Positions 1 through 10,107 of a stretch of 36,869 bases of DNA are shown piece after piece. The stretch covers positions 1 through 36,869 of the forward strand of contig JAQIWT010000091.1 in the NCBI GenBank assembly GCA_034696485.1. Direction: 5' to 3'. Made by a program: the position numbers and the translations under genes. How positions within the stretch are numbered: the first letter of the stretch is position 1; every line of letters starts with the position of its first letter. The DNA is from Isohypsibius dastychi (Eukaryota; Tardigrada; Eutardigrada; Parachela; Isohypsibiidae). Below the pieces are notes generated by a model. That model was not told the DNA's origin. It did not search any database and worked only from the letters and a program-made list of their open reading frames with translations.

Positions 1-523
1 GTGAATAACAATTTGAACTGGTTTTTACATAAAAATTCCCAGAGCGGACAATCGCCTCGGGCGATAGCTTGCAAATTGGTATTCAAGCAGTACACTTGCT
101 GTACTCCAGAGCAATGAGCTGAAGCCGGTAGCTACGTCTCCTCCAATAAGTTCAAGCCACCTTTGCCCTATCGATTGACAGAGTGGAGACAGGCAAGTGG
201 CTTGAACTTATTGGAGGAGACGTACAGTAGTTGTAAATGCCAAAGTGCCACTATTTGGTAAATGTTATTTGCGATTTTCCATGTAGTTCGACCGAGTAGC
301 TATTACTATTGTTAGTAGCTAGTACTGGAATCTTCTGCTCTGGACTATGACTTGAGTGACTTTGTCATAAATTCCCGGCCCTCAGTTTGAGATATCTTTT
401 CATGGACTCTCATTGGATCTTTTCAGGTCTTAATGCCTTCGATTCGCGTGGTCATCTGGTTCAGGATTTTCCGGAGACTCAGCCGATTGTCATGTGCCCA
501 GCCATGTGTCATTGCCCAGCGAC
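1..523. other. No gene assigned; left-edge sequence
   Basis: No coding exon could be supported here. The stretch holds the 133-224 hairpin. A good acceptor (TTTTCAG ending at 426) and a second possible acceptor (ending at 464) precede open sequence, so the first unnamed gene may extend upstream with exons I cannot define. In the frame used for that gene a TAA lies at 431-433. Confidence 0.4.
133..224. repeat. Perfect 28-bp inverted repeat (hairpin)
   Basis: The left arm is 133-160 and the right arm 197-224. They are exact reverse complements over 28 nt (the left arm begins TACGTCTCCTCC) and are separated by a 36-nt loop. Pairing can continue imperfectly into the loop (CTTTGCC against GGCAA). 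There is no obvious target-site duplication outside the arms. It could be a foldback or MITE remnant, a small-RNA precursor, or a library or assembly artefact. Confidence 0.85.
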
Positions 524-1254
524 ATGTCCGATGAAGAGCCTTCAAAACGCCCTACAACCCCGCATGGAAATATTTCACGTGAGATGTCCCACAACCAAGA
601 AAATTGTATGGAAGGTTCGCACACTGCAAGCTTTGGAAGCTGGACAATTTATCACTTTCCTCGGGGGAGAGCTTATTCATCCTCGTTTCATGGTACATGA
701 AAAACCATATCGTTATTGGCCATTTTCCCAAACACTGTCCGTCGACTCCTCCAGAAGAGCCAACGCTTCAAGGTAATACCCTTGGTTTGGTTCAAGCGGT
801 CAATGAGCCATAAAAAATGACATAAAAAAATAATATAAGAACATGTTTATATTGTGGCACTGAAACCTGAAAACATCGAATTTGAGTTATCCCGTTATCC
901 GGTTGAAAACTTTTTGTTGACCATTTGCTTAGCGGTTTCACCAAAAACATCGATGATTTGAAAATCCGGAAATTATGCTCAGATTCTACCTAGATTTATT
1001 TTTAGATTTGCACCACTTACGTCTTTTTGTTCTTTAGATTCTTCTCAGATATGGAGAATGCAAATGTCAGGATGGCATTGGTGCGAGAATATGATGCGCT
1101 GAAACCCCCTCAAGTGGCGTATTTTGCTAAAGAGGCTATTGATGTGGGCGAAATGTTGTCTGTGGATCGAAATGCCTGCTTTAGGATTATTGCAGCGGCG
1201 CTTCGTGATCAAGCTTTCACGGGCTACGTATTTGACAAGATTTCATCAGGATAA
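524..1254 (+). CDS. Unrecognised protein, about 130 residues, three exons
   Basis: I do not recognise the family. The model is exon a 524-692, an 18-nt microexon 755-772 and exon c 1049-1254, with phase 1 at both junctions. The protein starts MSDEEPSKRPTTPHGN, is Ser/His/Glu-rich and probably disordered, then has a compact helical-looking tail of about 68 residues (key strings VREYDALKPPQVAYF, RNACFRIIAAALRDQAF) ending at TAA 1252-1254. The tail is the best supported part. The microexon could be skipped without a frame change, since exon a to exon c is also phase 1. Sequence 604-772 is alternatively open as one exon in the same final frame. The ATG at 524 is the first in frame, but upstream exons are possible. 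The gene lies on the same strand as PIX, 640 nt before its start. Confidence 0.45.
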
Positions 1255-1892
1255 TTTTTTTGCTCACGAGAAATGTTTTTGTCGTTGCCTGAATTTTCAC
1301 TTGAACATTTACTTTATTGTGCATGGCTTTCTGAGTTTAATATCTGTCGTATAGTGGGTTTTAATTGAGCACGTAATGAAGATATCAGTCAACTTTTTCG
1401 AACAGTTTGGATAAAAAACAATTTTTTGAGGCACCTCATTTACCATCCATCATAGGCTATGTTTCCGGACAGTCGGCAAACATGTAAAATGCAGCTTCTC
1501 TCACGCCCAAAGCAGGAGGTTAAATTCAAATCACTGTCGCTGGTTGGAGTGTTGAGTAAAACAATTGGGCAAAAACCTGTTGTGCCATTTTCGTCTATTC
1601 AATTGCACGACCGAGGACAGCCTGCATAAAAGGTGACCTATCCGTTACCTTACCCTATCATGCCACAACAAAGTATCCCAGATGTTGGTTCGTTTACCGT
1701 TGGGGGCACATGAGATAAGTGTGGGGTGGGGGTCTTGCTTACAACAACAAACCAATTTGGATCGTTGACCGCGTTGTCGTTTCAAAATATCGTGTTCTTT
1801 TGATTGTTGTGCTTTCTGTTTTATCTTCCCAAAAAGCAATCTGACGAACCCTTTGACCTCGGTACCGCAGCTTCTTGCATCAGAGCGACGAA
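1255..1892. other. Intergenic; presumed 3' end of the first gene and 5' region of PIX
   Basis: I see no coding exon or repeat. It presumably contains the 3' UTR of the upstream gene and the promoter or leader of the PIX gene. No clear TATA box or canonical AATAAA was identified. Confidence 0.5.
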
Positions 1893-4891
1893 ATGGGTGA
1901 ACGCGTTAAGGCCTTGTACGACTATACGAAAAGCAACAACGATGAGGTAAATTGCTTTTTTTTCAGAACTTGATAGCCTTGCGAAATTTATCGAAAATTA
2001 TTTTTCTCCGATCTGCAGCTTAGCTTCCGACGTGGCGAGACTATCATTATTACCCAGAAAGTTGAAGGTGGCTGGTGGGAAGGCACTTTGCGCAACGATA
2101 CCGGATGGTTTCCTGCAAACCTCGTTGAACCGCAGAATAACAGTGAGATTTTCTTGATGTGTTTGTAGCATTGGTGCTCAGATCTCGTGGCATGGCAGCA
2201 TATCATATGTGATCGTTAAAATACATATCTACGTCTTCCAGATCTTTCTTCCAATGGCTCAGACGGCCATCAGGACATGCGACCAGCTTGGCGAAAAGTG
2301 GTAATACAGTTTGCGGCCAATATTTTTCCTTCATAACAAAATCTTTTTATTCATGTAGGTCTTGAATAATTTGATAGAGAGCGAAAGACAACACGTGAAA
2401 GATCTGATATCTTTCCAGCGTCTTTGCTTGCGAGTGTTAGGAGAAGCGAATTTGTAAGATCACATTCCATCCGAAAATTTCAAAGTCACCATCTGGATAG
2501 AACATACGCTGACGTCAGGTTTGCATTCGCAGGCTATCTGAGGAGCATTTCGGGATTTTTTGTGGAAATTTCGATGCCCTGGTACAGCTGCATTCCATAT
2601 TTGTCAGTAAATTTGAAGATATACTGAGGTAAGTTAGAATTTAATCATTCGTCCAAAGATTTTCTAACAAGTGGCTGACATTAGATCACCATCGGAACAT
2701 CAGGCTGTTGGAGGAATCTTCATGGCAATGGTTATATTTGACTTACAATTCATGTGCAACTGCCTATCATCTGGGTTTGTATTGCTGTTTTGCAGGCAGC
2801 AGAAATGCGATCGGCCCATTTGGCTTATTGCTCTAATCATCCTTCAGCTGTTGAGGTTCTAAATCAGCATCGGTTGGTTTGAAAACATTTTTCCGGGACT
2901 TCCGGTCGCAACTTTTTTAACATTCCAGTGACGCGTTGGCGAAATTTTGCTCTTCATTGGGGTTGGATGACCATCGCGGTCCTGTTATTTATCTAACGTC
3001 AGAACTTAGCCGACCTTTTCGAAGACTCGATAAATACCCGGGAATGCTGCAAGAATTGGAGCGGCACATGGAAGAATTCCATCCGGATCGGGGCAACACT
3101 CAGCGAGCCGTAAAGATCTACACTGAAATTGCTGTACGGGGATCGGTTTGGAATTAACTTTTACATGTGTCTCTGTGATCGCTTTTTTAGAATGACTGTA
3201 CAGACAAGCGTCGTCAAAAGGACAGCGAGTTGGAAATCTTGAAAGGAAACATTCAGGGTTATCAGGGACCGGTAAAATTCAGTCTGCGGCCATGTTTCTC
3301 GTGATTCAAAATTCAGCTTTCAGCCATTGGAGACACTGGGAAAAATTCTTCTGATGGACCAGCTGAACGTTCGGGATGACGTCGGCTCTACATCCGTCAA
3401 AGAGGAGAGATTTTTGGTTTTGTTTGAGGATGGTTTGCTTGTATTGTCAGCTTCCAAAAGAATGAGCTGCTTCGTATACGTGGTAACCTAATCGTTTACC
3501 GCCACTGTTCCAATAAGATGAATATTTTGATTCACATAGGCCCATAGCGCCATTACTGGCCTGAAAATGATACTGGTCGATGATGTGGATAATGCAATGG
3601 AGCTTTGGAGTAGAACCCTGGACAAAAAGATCGTGACCTTTGGAAACGCTGATCAGATGCAGCAGTGGTTTGGGAGAATACAGGAACAAATCCAGAAAGC
3701 TGGCGCGCGACTTCCGGTTGTTGGAAAATCCAACACGTTGCCGAAACCGGTGAGAATAGGGTTCGTACTTTGATATAATGTACTCTTTCATTCAAAGCGT
3801 TTTATAGGCAAGACTACAAACGAATGGTTCAGTTTCATCTCACAAACAAGAAACCATGCATGACAATCTGACCGACGTGACTGCAAAAGGTCAGTGTTAT
3901 AAGCCACCTATCATCACGAATCCAGTCTGGTCTGGAAGCTGCCTGCAGCCACATCCTCCTCTTCAACCTGAGCTTGTCGTACCTGAAAAGCTAGCAACTG
4001 TACCTGCCAGCCCAAAGCTGCCTCGAAAATTCTCTGCCAAACGAAAAGGTACGTGACATTACTTGTAAAATAAAGTTACACACAGACACAGTTTTGTTTT
4101 TGGCTATTTTGTTTTGACATCTGTTTCAGAACCTGTTCGTATCAAGAAACGAGAAACAGATATGTCTGCGGATACAGCGAAACAATACGAAGAGGACATG
4201 TTGTTATTAAGTGTTGTCGATGCGTATTGCATCAGCTCGAAGACTCGTCATCAAGTGAACTCAGGTAAGTCTTTCAGATTACGGAGTTCTCACATCGTTG
4301 CTGTTTCGGGAATTGGTTTTGGGATTTGTCTAACGTTTGGGTCTTTTATGTGCAGTTCCGCTTCATTCCATGGCTAACAAACACTGACCAAACGGCCTTT
4401 CTCATCTTCTATGTTGTTTTCTTTTCGTTCTGCATGTCTTGTCGGTGATGGTGCTGTGGTTTCCGGTCAATTTTGTACATGCCGATCTTACAGCTGTAGT
4501 TTTTGATTTAATATTGCGTGGATTTTGTTTGAATGTGCAGAATTAATGGATTCACCGCATGTTCTAATCCCGGAAGAAGAAAAAATGTTTATTGAGGGAT
4601 CTCATGGAGGTTTCATTGAAGAGAAATCTTTGGTCGACACCGTTTATGCGCTGAAGGATGAACTCCGGGCGGTCAGCAAGGTACTTGGGAGTTTCAGTTC
4701 TTTGTTCTGCTTGTTCTGCTAGTTCTTGCTCACTTATGTTGCAGGAAGTCCAGGAACTGCAACGGTTACTGCAAGATGAGCGGGAAGCTCGGCAAAGATA
4801 TCAGATGGCTATGAGCCCGGAGGCAGCCAGGAACAATGGTCGCTTGAGCGTGAAGTCTTGTACACACACACTGTTCCCCAGCATGACCTGA
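1893..4891 (+). CDS. ARHGEF7: PIX-type Rho guanine nucleotide exchange factor (beta-PIX/ARHGEF7 orthologue)
   Basis: PIX proteins activate Rac/Cdc42 and bind PAK through SH3 and GIT through the C-terminal region, acting at focal adhesions and synapses. Exons: 1893-1946, 2019-2142, 2242-2300, 2359-2453, 2533-2628, 2685-2730, 2796-2872, 2929-3133, 3191-3271, 3324-3482, 3540-3749, 3808-4048, 4130-4264, 4541-4680, 4745-4891. All phases join to a 622-residue protein, close to vertebrate beta-PIX. Domains: SH3 about 4-60 ([20 protein letters not shown]); DH about 79-255 ([37 protein letters not shown]); PH about 270-400 ([15 protein letters not shown]); a conserved block about 490-550 ([25 protein letters not shown]); and a C-terminal coiled coil ([19 protein letters not shown]). 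There is no N-terminal calponin-homology domain, as in short beta-PIX. The exon 6 donor (ATG|GTTATA) is weak but is fixed by homology. Confidence 0.95.
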
Positions 4892-5022
4892 GAAATCTCT
4901 TCACTGTGTTTTGTTTATGTTTTTGTATCGCGGGTACTTCCCTGGTTTCTTATTATTTTGTAGATTTTAAAATGGGATACGTATTTGTATTTCGGCAAGC
5001 TCGAGTTCAGAAACTTTGTTGC

Positions 5023-5028
5023 ATTAAA
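5023..5028 (+). terminator. Possible polyadenylation signal of PIX (ATTAAA)
   Basis: ATTAAA lies 132 nt after the PIX stop codon. No canonical AATAAA was seen nearby, so this is the best candidate 3' end signal. Confidence 0.35.
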
Positions 5029-5561
5029 GAGTGTGTTTGTGGCTATGCTCTGTCATGAAATTGAGATGGAACACCTAAACATTTGCCACGGCCGGGCCAC
5101 ATGTGGTTTCAGTGTCCACTTGAGAAAAACGGCTTGACGACTATCTCACCTGCGTTTCTGTTCTTTGCATTCCGGTCTCGGGATCCCTTTTGGTACGTAC
5201 AGCGCGTGGAGGTGCCCGTTTTCCGTTAAATGAATGGCAGGTGCCTGCTGACCACGAGCGATGGTGCGGTTTACCAACCCTTTGAACCATGGTCGCGGTG
5301 ATATCGTGACCCACGAAACGCACGACAGAAATGCGCTTGTTACAACCAGAGAATCGTATTCCGCAATAAGGAACAGGTGGTGAGAACGTACCGGGAGCAG
5401 CACATCTCGGAATCAATCAGCGCTACGAAGTACGAACCACTGTAATTTGCTGTTTACATGGACAACGCACTTGGTGCCGGCAAAAGTGCGCCCGACTCGT
5501 GATCTTGTTGTGTTCGAACAGATTCCACTTGACATGGCTTCCGCAATCCCATCGCATCAAC

Positions 5562-5569
5562 TTTATATG
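5562..5569 (+). promoter_or_regulatory. TATA-like element (TTTATATG)
   Basis: TTTATATG lies 61 nt upstream of the ATG of the first glycine-rich gene. The spacing fits a TATA box with a transcription start about 30 nt downstream and a short leader. Confidence 0.35.
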
Positions 5570-5629
5570 CAACAATTGGTGTTGAATAAGATTCATTAAG
5601 TTTAGTAGTTTCTCTTCACGAATCTAACA

Positions 5630-6605
5630 ATGAGAATAAAGAACCACTGCCAGCTTTTTATTACGTCGATTTTGCCGGCACTTTGTATTTTAACAGCTGC
5701 AAACCGTCTAGAACGCAGCCTCATTCGCAGACTGAACCCGCATAGCCATGTAAGCAACTATTGTCGAAGTCGTTTAAATCATTACAATTTTCCCTCCCAC
5801 AGTCACCGTCAAACCGAAACTCTGATGTGGAATTTCTGAGCATGCAGCTTAAGCGCGTCAAAAGGGACGACCACTCGAGTGAATCTTCCGAAGAGCGCTG
5901 GTTTCCGAGACCACATTACAACTACCCTGTTTCGCAAACTGACGACCAAATCTTGGAGCAGATAACTTTGATACTGTTGCTGACAAGACTTGCTGGTACG
6001 TGAGCCCTGAAGCTGGGCCCCTTTTGTTGCTGACGTTATAAGAGTATCTTTTGCGGTTGCAGGTCGCGGTCGGGGTCATGGAACTATGGGGCTCGGAGGT
6101 GGTGGTGGCACCGCGCCATCAGCGCCTGGTAGCGACGGCAAAAACCAAGAGGATGTGGAAGGGCTTCCCGTTATCGAGCCCCCTCCCGAACCACCAAGTA
6201 TCAATCCTTTTTTCGGTCCGTTGCCCTTCGACCTTGCAGGTTTGTCTCTCTCTTTTTTAACTTTAGGTGGACCGGGCGACGATAGTGGCAATGTGTTCAG
6301 TAAGTGACAGTCCCTTGTGTTACAGGGTTTCCGGAATTATAACTCTACCATTTTGCAGATCTGATCTTACCATGTAAGCTGGTCCTATTTTGCGCCCGTT
6401 GTTCTTTTTGACATCGTCGTCACAATCTTTTTCTCTGTCATCATTTCTAGTTGGAAACGTTTTCTTTTGATCATCTTTAGATCTCTTCGGGGAAGAGGAC
6501 CCTCATGCCGCCTTCCCTCCTGCTGCGGACGCCCTATCTTCACCTCCGCCACCAAGATTTGCCAGAAGAAAGCAGTTCTTTGGTCTTTCAAAATCAGGAC
6601 CATAA
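5630..6605 (+). CDS. Secreted Gly/Pro-rich protein with dibasic sites, family member 1
   Basis: I know no family for this gene; it is the first of three related neighbours. Exons: 5630-5749 (signal peptide, core LFITSILPALCILTA), 5803-5995, 6063-6299, a 15-nt microexon 6359-6373 and 6481-6605. They join to 229 residues. Visible features: a KRVKR/DD furin-like site near residue 59; a hydrophobic stretch LILLLTRLAG at the end of exon 2; a Gly run (GLGGGGGTAP); Pro-rich PPPEPPSINPFFGPLPF; the microexon peptide LILP; and a C-terminal RFARRK site. The microexon has phase 1 on both sides, as in the two later genes. The stretch 6239-6265 looks like a minute intron but is kept in frame here. AATAAA at 6778-6783 is the likely polyadenylation signal. 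Confidence 0.7.
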
Positions 6606-6777
6606 TTTTTATTATTACAATCGTATGCTTCCAGTTGTTTAGTATATAACTTCTTTCATTGTGTGTGAAACTCAGGACATCTTTTGTCATGAACGATTTT
6701 TGAGTCTCTAATCATGTGATGGAATGTTTGTCATGGCTTCTCTTCCGAGTTTCCAATCCTTATCGGTGGTGTATCAG

Positions 6778-6783
6778 AATAAA
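6778..6783 (+). terminator. Polyadenylation signal of glycine-rich gene 1
   Basis: A canonical AATAAA lies 173 nt after the stop codon of the preceding gene. Confidence 0.5.
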
Positions 6784-6894
6784 CTAAGAAAACTGGTCAA
6801 AGCGTGCTCTTTTTTGATATTGTTATCGTTTCAAAAGTATTGTTTATGATTTCACATGGTTTGAATGAGCATAAAACATCATTTCGCTCTGATT

Positions 6895-7380
6895 GCAGTC
6901 AATCAGAAAGACATGCAAAAACTTCTCGATCGACACTTGCAGATTGGATCTGTAGAAACAAGCAGCAGTTTTCCAGAATGAACATGAAAGCCTGCTGCTG
7001 TCAGCTACACCTAATAAACCAGTAGTACGCATACCTGTAGATACTGCGCTTAAAGGTCATCCGATCCTCCCAGAGCGCCATTTGCCATGTGTGCCTTGAA
7101 CACCACAGAATAAACTATTTAGCAGTACATCGATATGGCAGATATGATCTGAGCTCAACGTAAGAAGAGTTCCGACATGCAGCAGCTTCTGGACGAAGAA
7201 ATTACTTGTTGTGTTTGATCTCTGATGCATAAGGAGCTGACGGATGCCAAGGTACGCTCTAAATCTCGATTTTCATTCTATTTTCAGGTTCTCAAGTACA
7301 TTCAAACTGGTCAACACTACGAAGTAGCGGTCTTGGTCATGGAGACCTTCTAAGAGTACGTCCAGGCAGTGCGTCTTCGT
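6895..7380 (+). pseudogene. Degenerate coding fragments between glycine-rich genes 1 and 2
   Basis: Two protein-like fragments resemble each other. One begins near 6898 and reads NQKDMQKLLDRHLQIGSV. The other begins near 7161 and reads KKSSDMQQLLDEEITCCV, then hits a TGA. After the stop, the same frame continues SLMHKELTDAK, a splice-like junction (AAG|GTACGC near 7249, then TTTTCAG ending near 7289), and VLKYIQTGQHYEVAVLVMETF before TAA. The pieces look like a decayed, partly duplicated gene of a conserved family that I cannot name. Alternatively they are exons of an unrecognised gene. They do not belong in frame to either neighbour. Confidence 0.3.
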
Positions 7381-7393
7381 TAGCAAATATATC

Positions 7394-8358
7394 ATGTCCG
7401 CAATGTCTTCAACGAACTATGTCGGCTTTGTTGACCCTATCCATCTAGTCCAGTTTACTGCATTATATAGGCCTATGTTCTCGCCTCGTAAAACGTCGAA
7501 TCTGATGCTTTCGTTTAACCAGCGTCAGTCCGTTCAACGACAAGTAAGCGCAGACATTCCAGTTGACTTTGCCGAATTCCTGGACCTTTTTGCCTCCGCG
7601 TAAGTGAGGAGTTTTTTTCCATCAGCCATTGTGTTAACAGTGACTGTCGTTACACAGAGAAATAATGGCGGACAAAGCAACAACGACAACAACCAAAGCT
7701 CCCGGTGGAGCAGCATCTGGACACAGCACTGGCGGTCTAAGTACGTGCTCAGTTTTTCCAGTCCGGCTTACTTTCCAACTGAAGTTCTTGTTTATAGGTT
7801 CGCTTCTTCCACGTGCGTATTTCTTTCCGCTCTTTGCGTTGATCAGTTATAGGTTGATGGTTCTTTGCAGTGCTATTGTTGTTAATAAGCAGTCAGCAGC
7901 AGCCGAGTGGGAACCGCAATGGAGGATACTTCTATCGAAAAAGAGGTGGTGGATCCAGCGCTGAAAGCGGAGAAGGTGGGCAATATTATGGACATGACTA
8001 TGATCCAGGTGCCGCTGGTGGAGATATGAACTCATTGTTTGGTCATCACGGAGGCTTTGGAGGTATGGGGGGAATCGGTGGGATGACAGGAATGAAAGGA
8101 CTCGGCGGAATGGGCGGAATGGGTGGAATGGGCGGATTGGGAGGAATTGGTAGTCTTCTTGGTCGGCGCAAACGAGAACTAACTCTATCGCGATCCGAAC
8201 GAGGTCTTCCATTCAAAGTGTCAGCTATTATCGGCGACCCTGGTACAACAACATCACGTACGACGGCAACTACGTCAACTGAATCAACGTCTGCTTCTCC
8301 GGTTTTTGCTTTCATGACACACGAGCCACCATGGCATGGTGTGCCCTTTTTTCGCTAA
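7394..8358 (+). CDS. Gly-rich protein with RRKR cleavage site, family member 2
   Basis: Exons: 7394-7599, 7658-7740, a 15-nt microexon 7798-7812 and 7871-8358. They join to 263 residues. Visible features: an N-terminal part without a convincing signal peptide (so the ATG is uncertain; 7506 is another in-frame ATG); a Thr-rich stretch (ATTTTTKAPGGAASG); a hydrophobic segment built from the microexon and the next exon (SLLP joined to LLLLLIS); a YRKR/GGG site; about 40 residues of GGM/GGI repeats; the block GGLGGIGSLLGRRKREL, nearly identical to member 3; and a Thr/Ser-rich tail ending PWHGVPFFR. The hydrophobic segment could serve as a signal anchor. Secretion and furin-type cleavage after RRKR are inferences. 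A TATA-like TATATAG at 7464-7470 lies inside the 5' part, supporting a later start. Confidence 0.7.
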
Positions 8359-9081
8359 GATAATTTACTTAAATGGTCTTTTGCGCCATTCATCTGGTTT
8401 GTGGCCTTATGCGCTGCGTTATAGAGGAAGACGAATACGCTTGTTTGGCAGTATGCTTGACTAATATATAACCGGTTCGGATCAGTTTGAGAACAATATA
8501 ACAATTGTACGACTTGAACTTCTGACTGTTTTGGATCTAGAAAGATTTCAATGTTCCAGAGTCTGGAGTCCAGACAGAAAAAACCGATTTTGTTCCGCAT
8601 TTTACGTGGCTTGTGGTAAGAAAAGATCTTGTCTGTGTAATCACACTTGATAGGAAAACGGAAACTTTTTGAAGGGTTTTCTCCTCTGTTTGGGAAAAGA
8701 TCATGAAATACGTTTCATAAAACGCACGAATTGAGGATGACCTTTCGTGAAAACCAGATCACAGCCGGTGTTGTGATACATGTACTGAAAGACATCAGAT
8801 TCGTCAATAACGATGACTTCAAATCGTCAGTATATCTATGGTAGTGTTTATGATCATCCGGCAGACGTTTACAGGAAATGTGGTGGTTCGTTCAACTTTC
8901 TAAGGAAGTTGATCTTCGATGATGCTGTTGTCATCAAATCGTAATTGTTAAATCGCCTTTCGTTATTTACAAGACGTTCGTTCGAAATTCGATCCCACTC
9001 ATTAACTCCGCGATTCTACTTAAACCCTGATTGCAATTCAAAGCACAAAGTATTCAACGTATCAATCTTACAACAATCATT
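8359..9081. other. Intergenic between glycine-rich genes 2 and 3
   Basis: I see no coding exon, RNA gene or repeat. No canonical AATAAA for gene 2 was found. The sequence before 9082 (TTAAACC near 9020) gives at most a weak TATA-like element. Confidence 0.5.
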
Positions 9082-10107
9082 ATGATGACACCTCCAACAT
9101 TTGTTTCTTTGTGGCCTACGTTATGGCTTCTTTTGAGCCTCTCCTTAGTTTATGTGCAATGCTTTCCAGTCGCACCATCTCCCGCAGCGGTAATCCTTCC
9201 GGTTCAGTTTTATTACAATTTTTAAAGCTCCCACGTTCTTCCATGTTTTAGGAGCTAAACCAGTGGTCAATTGCTGACATTAACAAATTTCTGGAACCAA
9301 AGCTAAATCGTGACCGGCGTCAAGCAGCACCAGCTCCCTCGCCAGCTCCATCTGGTCTGTGTGAGTCTGGCCACCAGAGTTTTGTAAAACTGATGACTGA
9401 CCTCCCTTCTTTTTGCAGCTGCTGCCATGTTGCCTTGTAAGTAACCGCAGAAGAATCTTGACGCAAAGACACGTAGTTTCTCTCATGTTATCAGACTGTC
9501 GTTATTGTTACCGTTCTTCTAGTGCTTTTGCTCCTGTTGAGTGAAGCAAGTGGAAGTGGCACCACGGGCACAGGTTCAAGCGGTGGAAGTGGAGGAGGAT
9601 TCATTGGTGGCGGGGGTGGAAGTAGCAGCTTCGAGGGTAACTAGAGATTGCTTGTTCGCTACAGGATTTGAAACCCTTTCTGCAGGTCGAAGCATCCCCA
9701 TGTCATCCGGTGTGAGCTCCGGAGCAAGTGCATCAGGTGGTTTCGGTGGTCTTGGTGGATCTGGTGGCGGTCTTGGAGGTATAGGGTCGCTGCTTGGACG
9801 AAGAAAGCGCGAACTTCTACCTGAGACACCAGTTGCTGAGATTGGACCAAACTGGCGCCCGAATGTTCGTGGAGCCATGGCGGACTCCGTAGAATCGGTT
9901 GCTTCGAGCAATCCTGCCACTTCCCAAATGGCGAACATGAAACTGCGAGAGAACCTCCTTCGACAGATTCAGTCGCTGGACAGACAAGAACCTTCGAAGA
10001 GGAATTTTCAATCAGCGTTTGCAAATTCACCGATTGCTGGTGCAAATAATCCAGCTCCTTTGACTGCCTGTGAAAACAGCGCAGGGAAGCGACCGGTTTT
10101 TGGATAA
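9082..10107 (+). CDS. Secreted Gly-rich protein with RRKR cleavage site, family member 3
   Basis: Exons: 9082-9189 (signal peptide, core LWPTLWLLLSLSLVYVQC), 9252-9360, an 18-nt microexon 9419-9436, 9523-9636 and 9686-10107. They join to 256 residues. Domains in order: signal peptide; NRDRRQ dibasic site; Ala/Pro spacer (AAPAPSPAPSG); hydrophobic SAAMLP (microexon) joined to LLLLLLSEASG; Gly/Ser repeats; the block GGLGGIGSLLGRRKREL shared with member 2; then a non-repetitive acidic/amphipathic tail (LRENLLRQIQSLDRQEPSKR). The microexon again sits between phase-1 introns. Cleavage after RRKR would release a tail of about 110 residues. An ATG at 9085 is an alternative start. ATTAAA at 10186-10191 may be the polyadenylation signal. 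The function is unknown. Confidence 0.75.

Larger units (their letters stand above)
4892..5629. other. Intergenic with an unexplained open stretch on the minus strand
   Basis: The region starts with the PIX 3' UTR. On the minus strand 5141-5416 is open in two frames at once and one frame ends at a good donor (ACGCAG|GTGAGA near 5150). No start codon, acceptor or family match could be found, so it is not called as a gene. It could be an isolated exon or a GC-rich chance opening. The right part holds the promoter of the next gene. Confidence 0.35.

Noticed and set aside
5141-5416. A minus-strand exon open in two frames
   Set aside because: No start, acceptor or family could be assigned; noted only in the intergenic entry.
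7539-7557. A 19-nt GTAAGC...TTCCAG intron-like string in glycine-rich gene 2
   Set aside because: Too short for splicing and its length is not a multiple of three, so removal breaks the frame that leads into the later exons.
8046-8315. Pro-rich minus-strand frame (PPIPPIPP repeats)
   Set aside because: It is the antisense of the Gly repeats of glycine-rich gene 2. The frame at 9576-9938 is the same artefact opposite gene 3.
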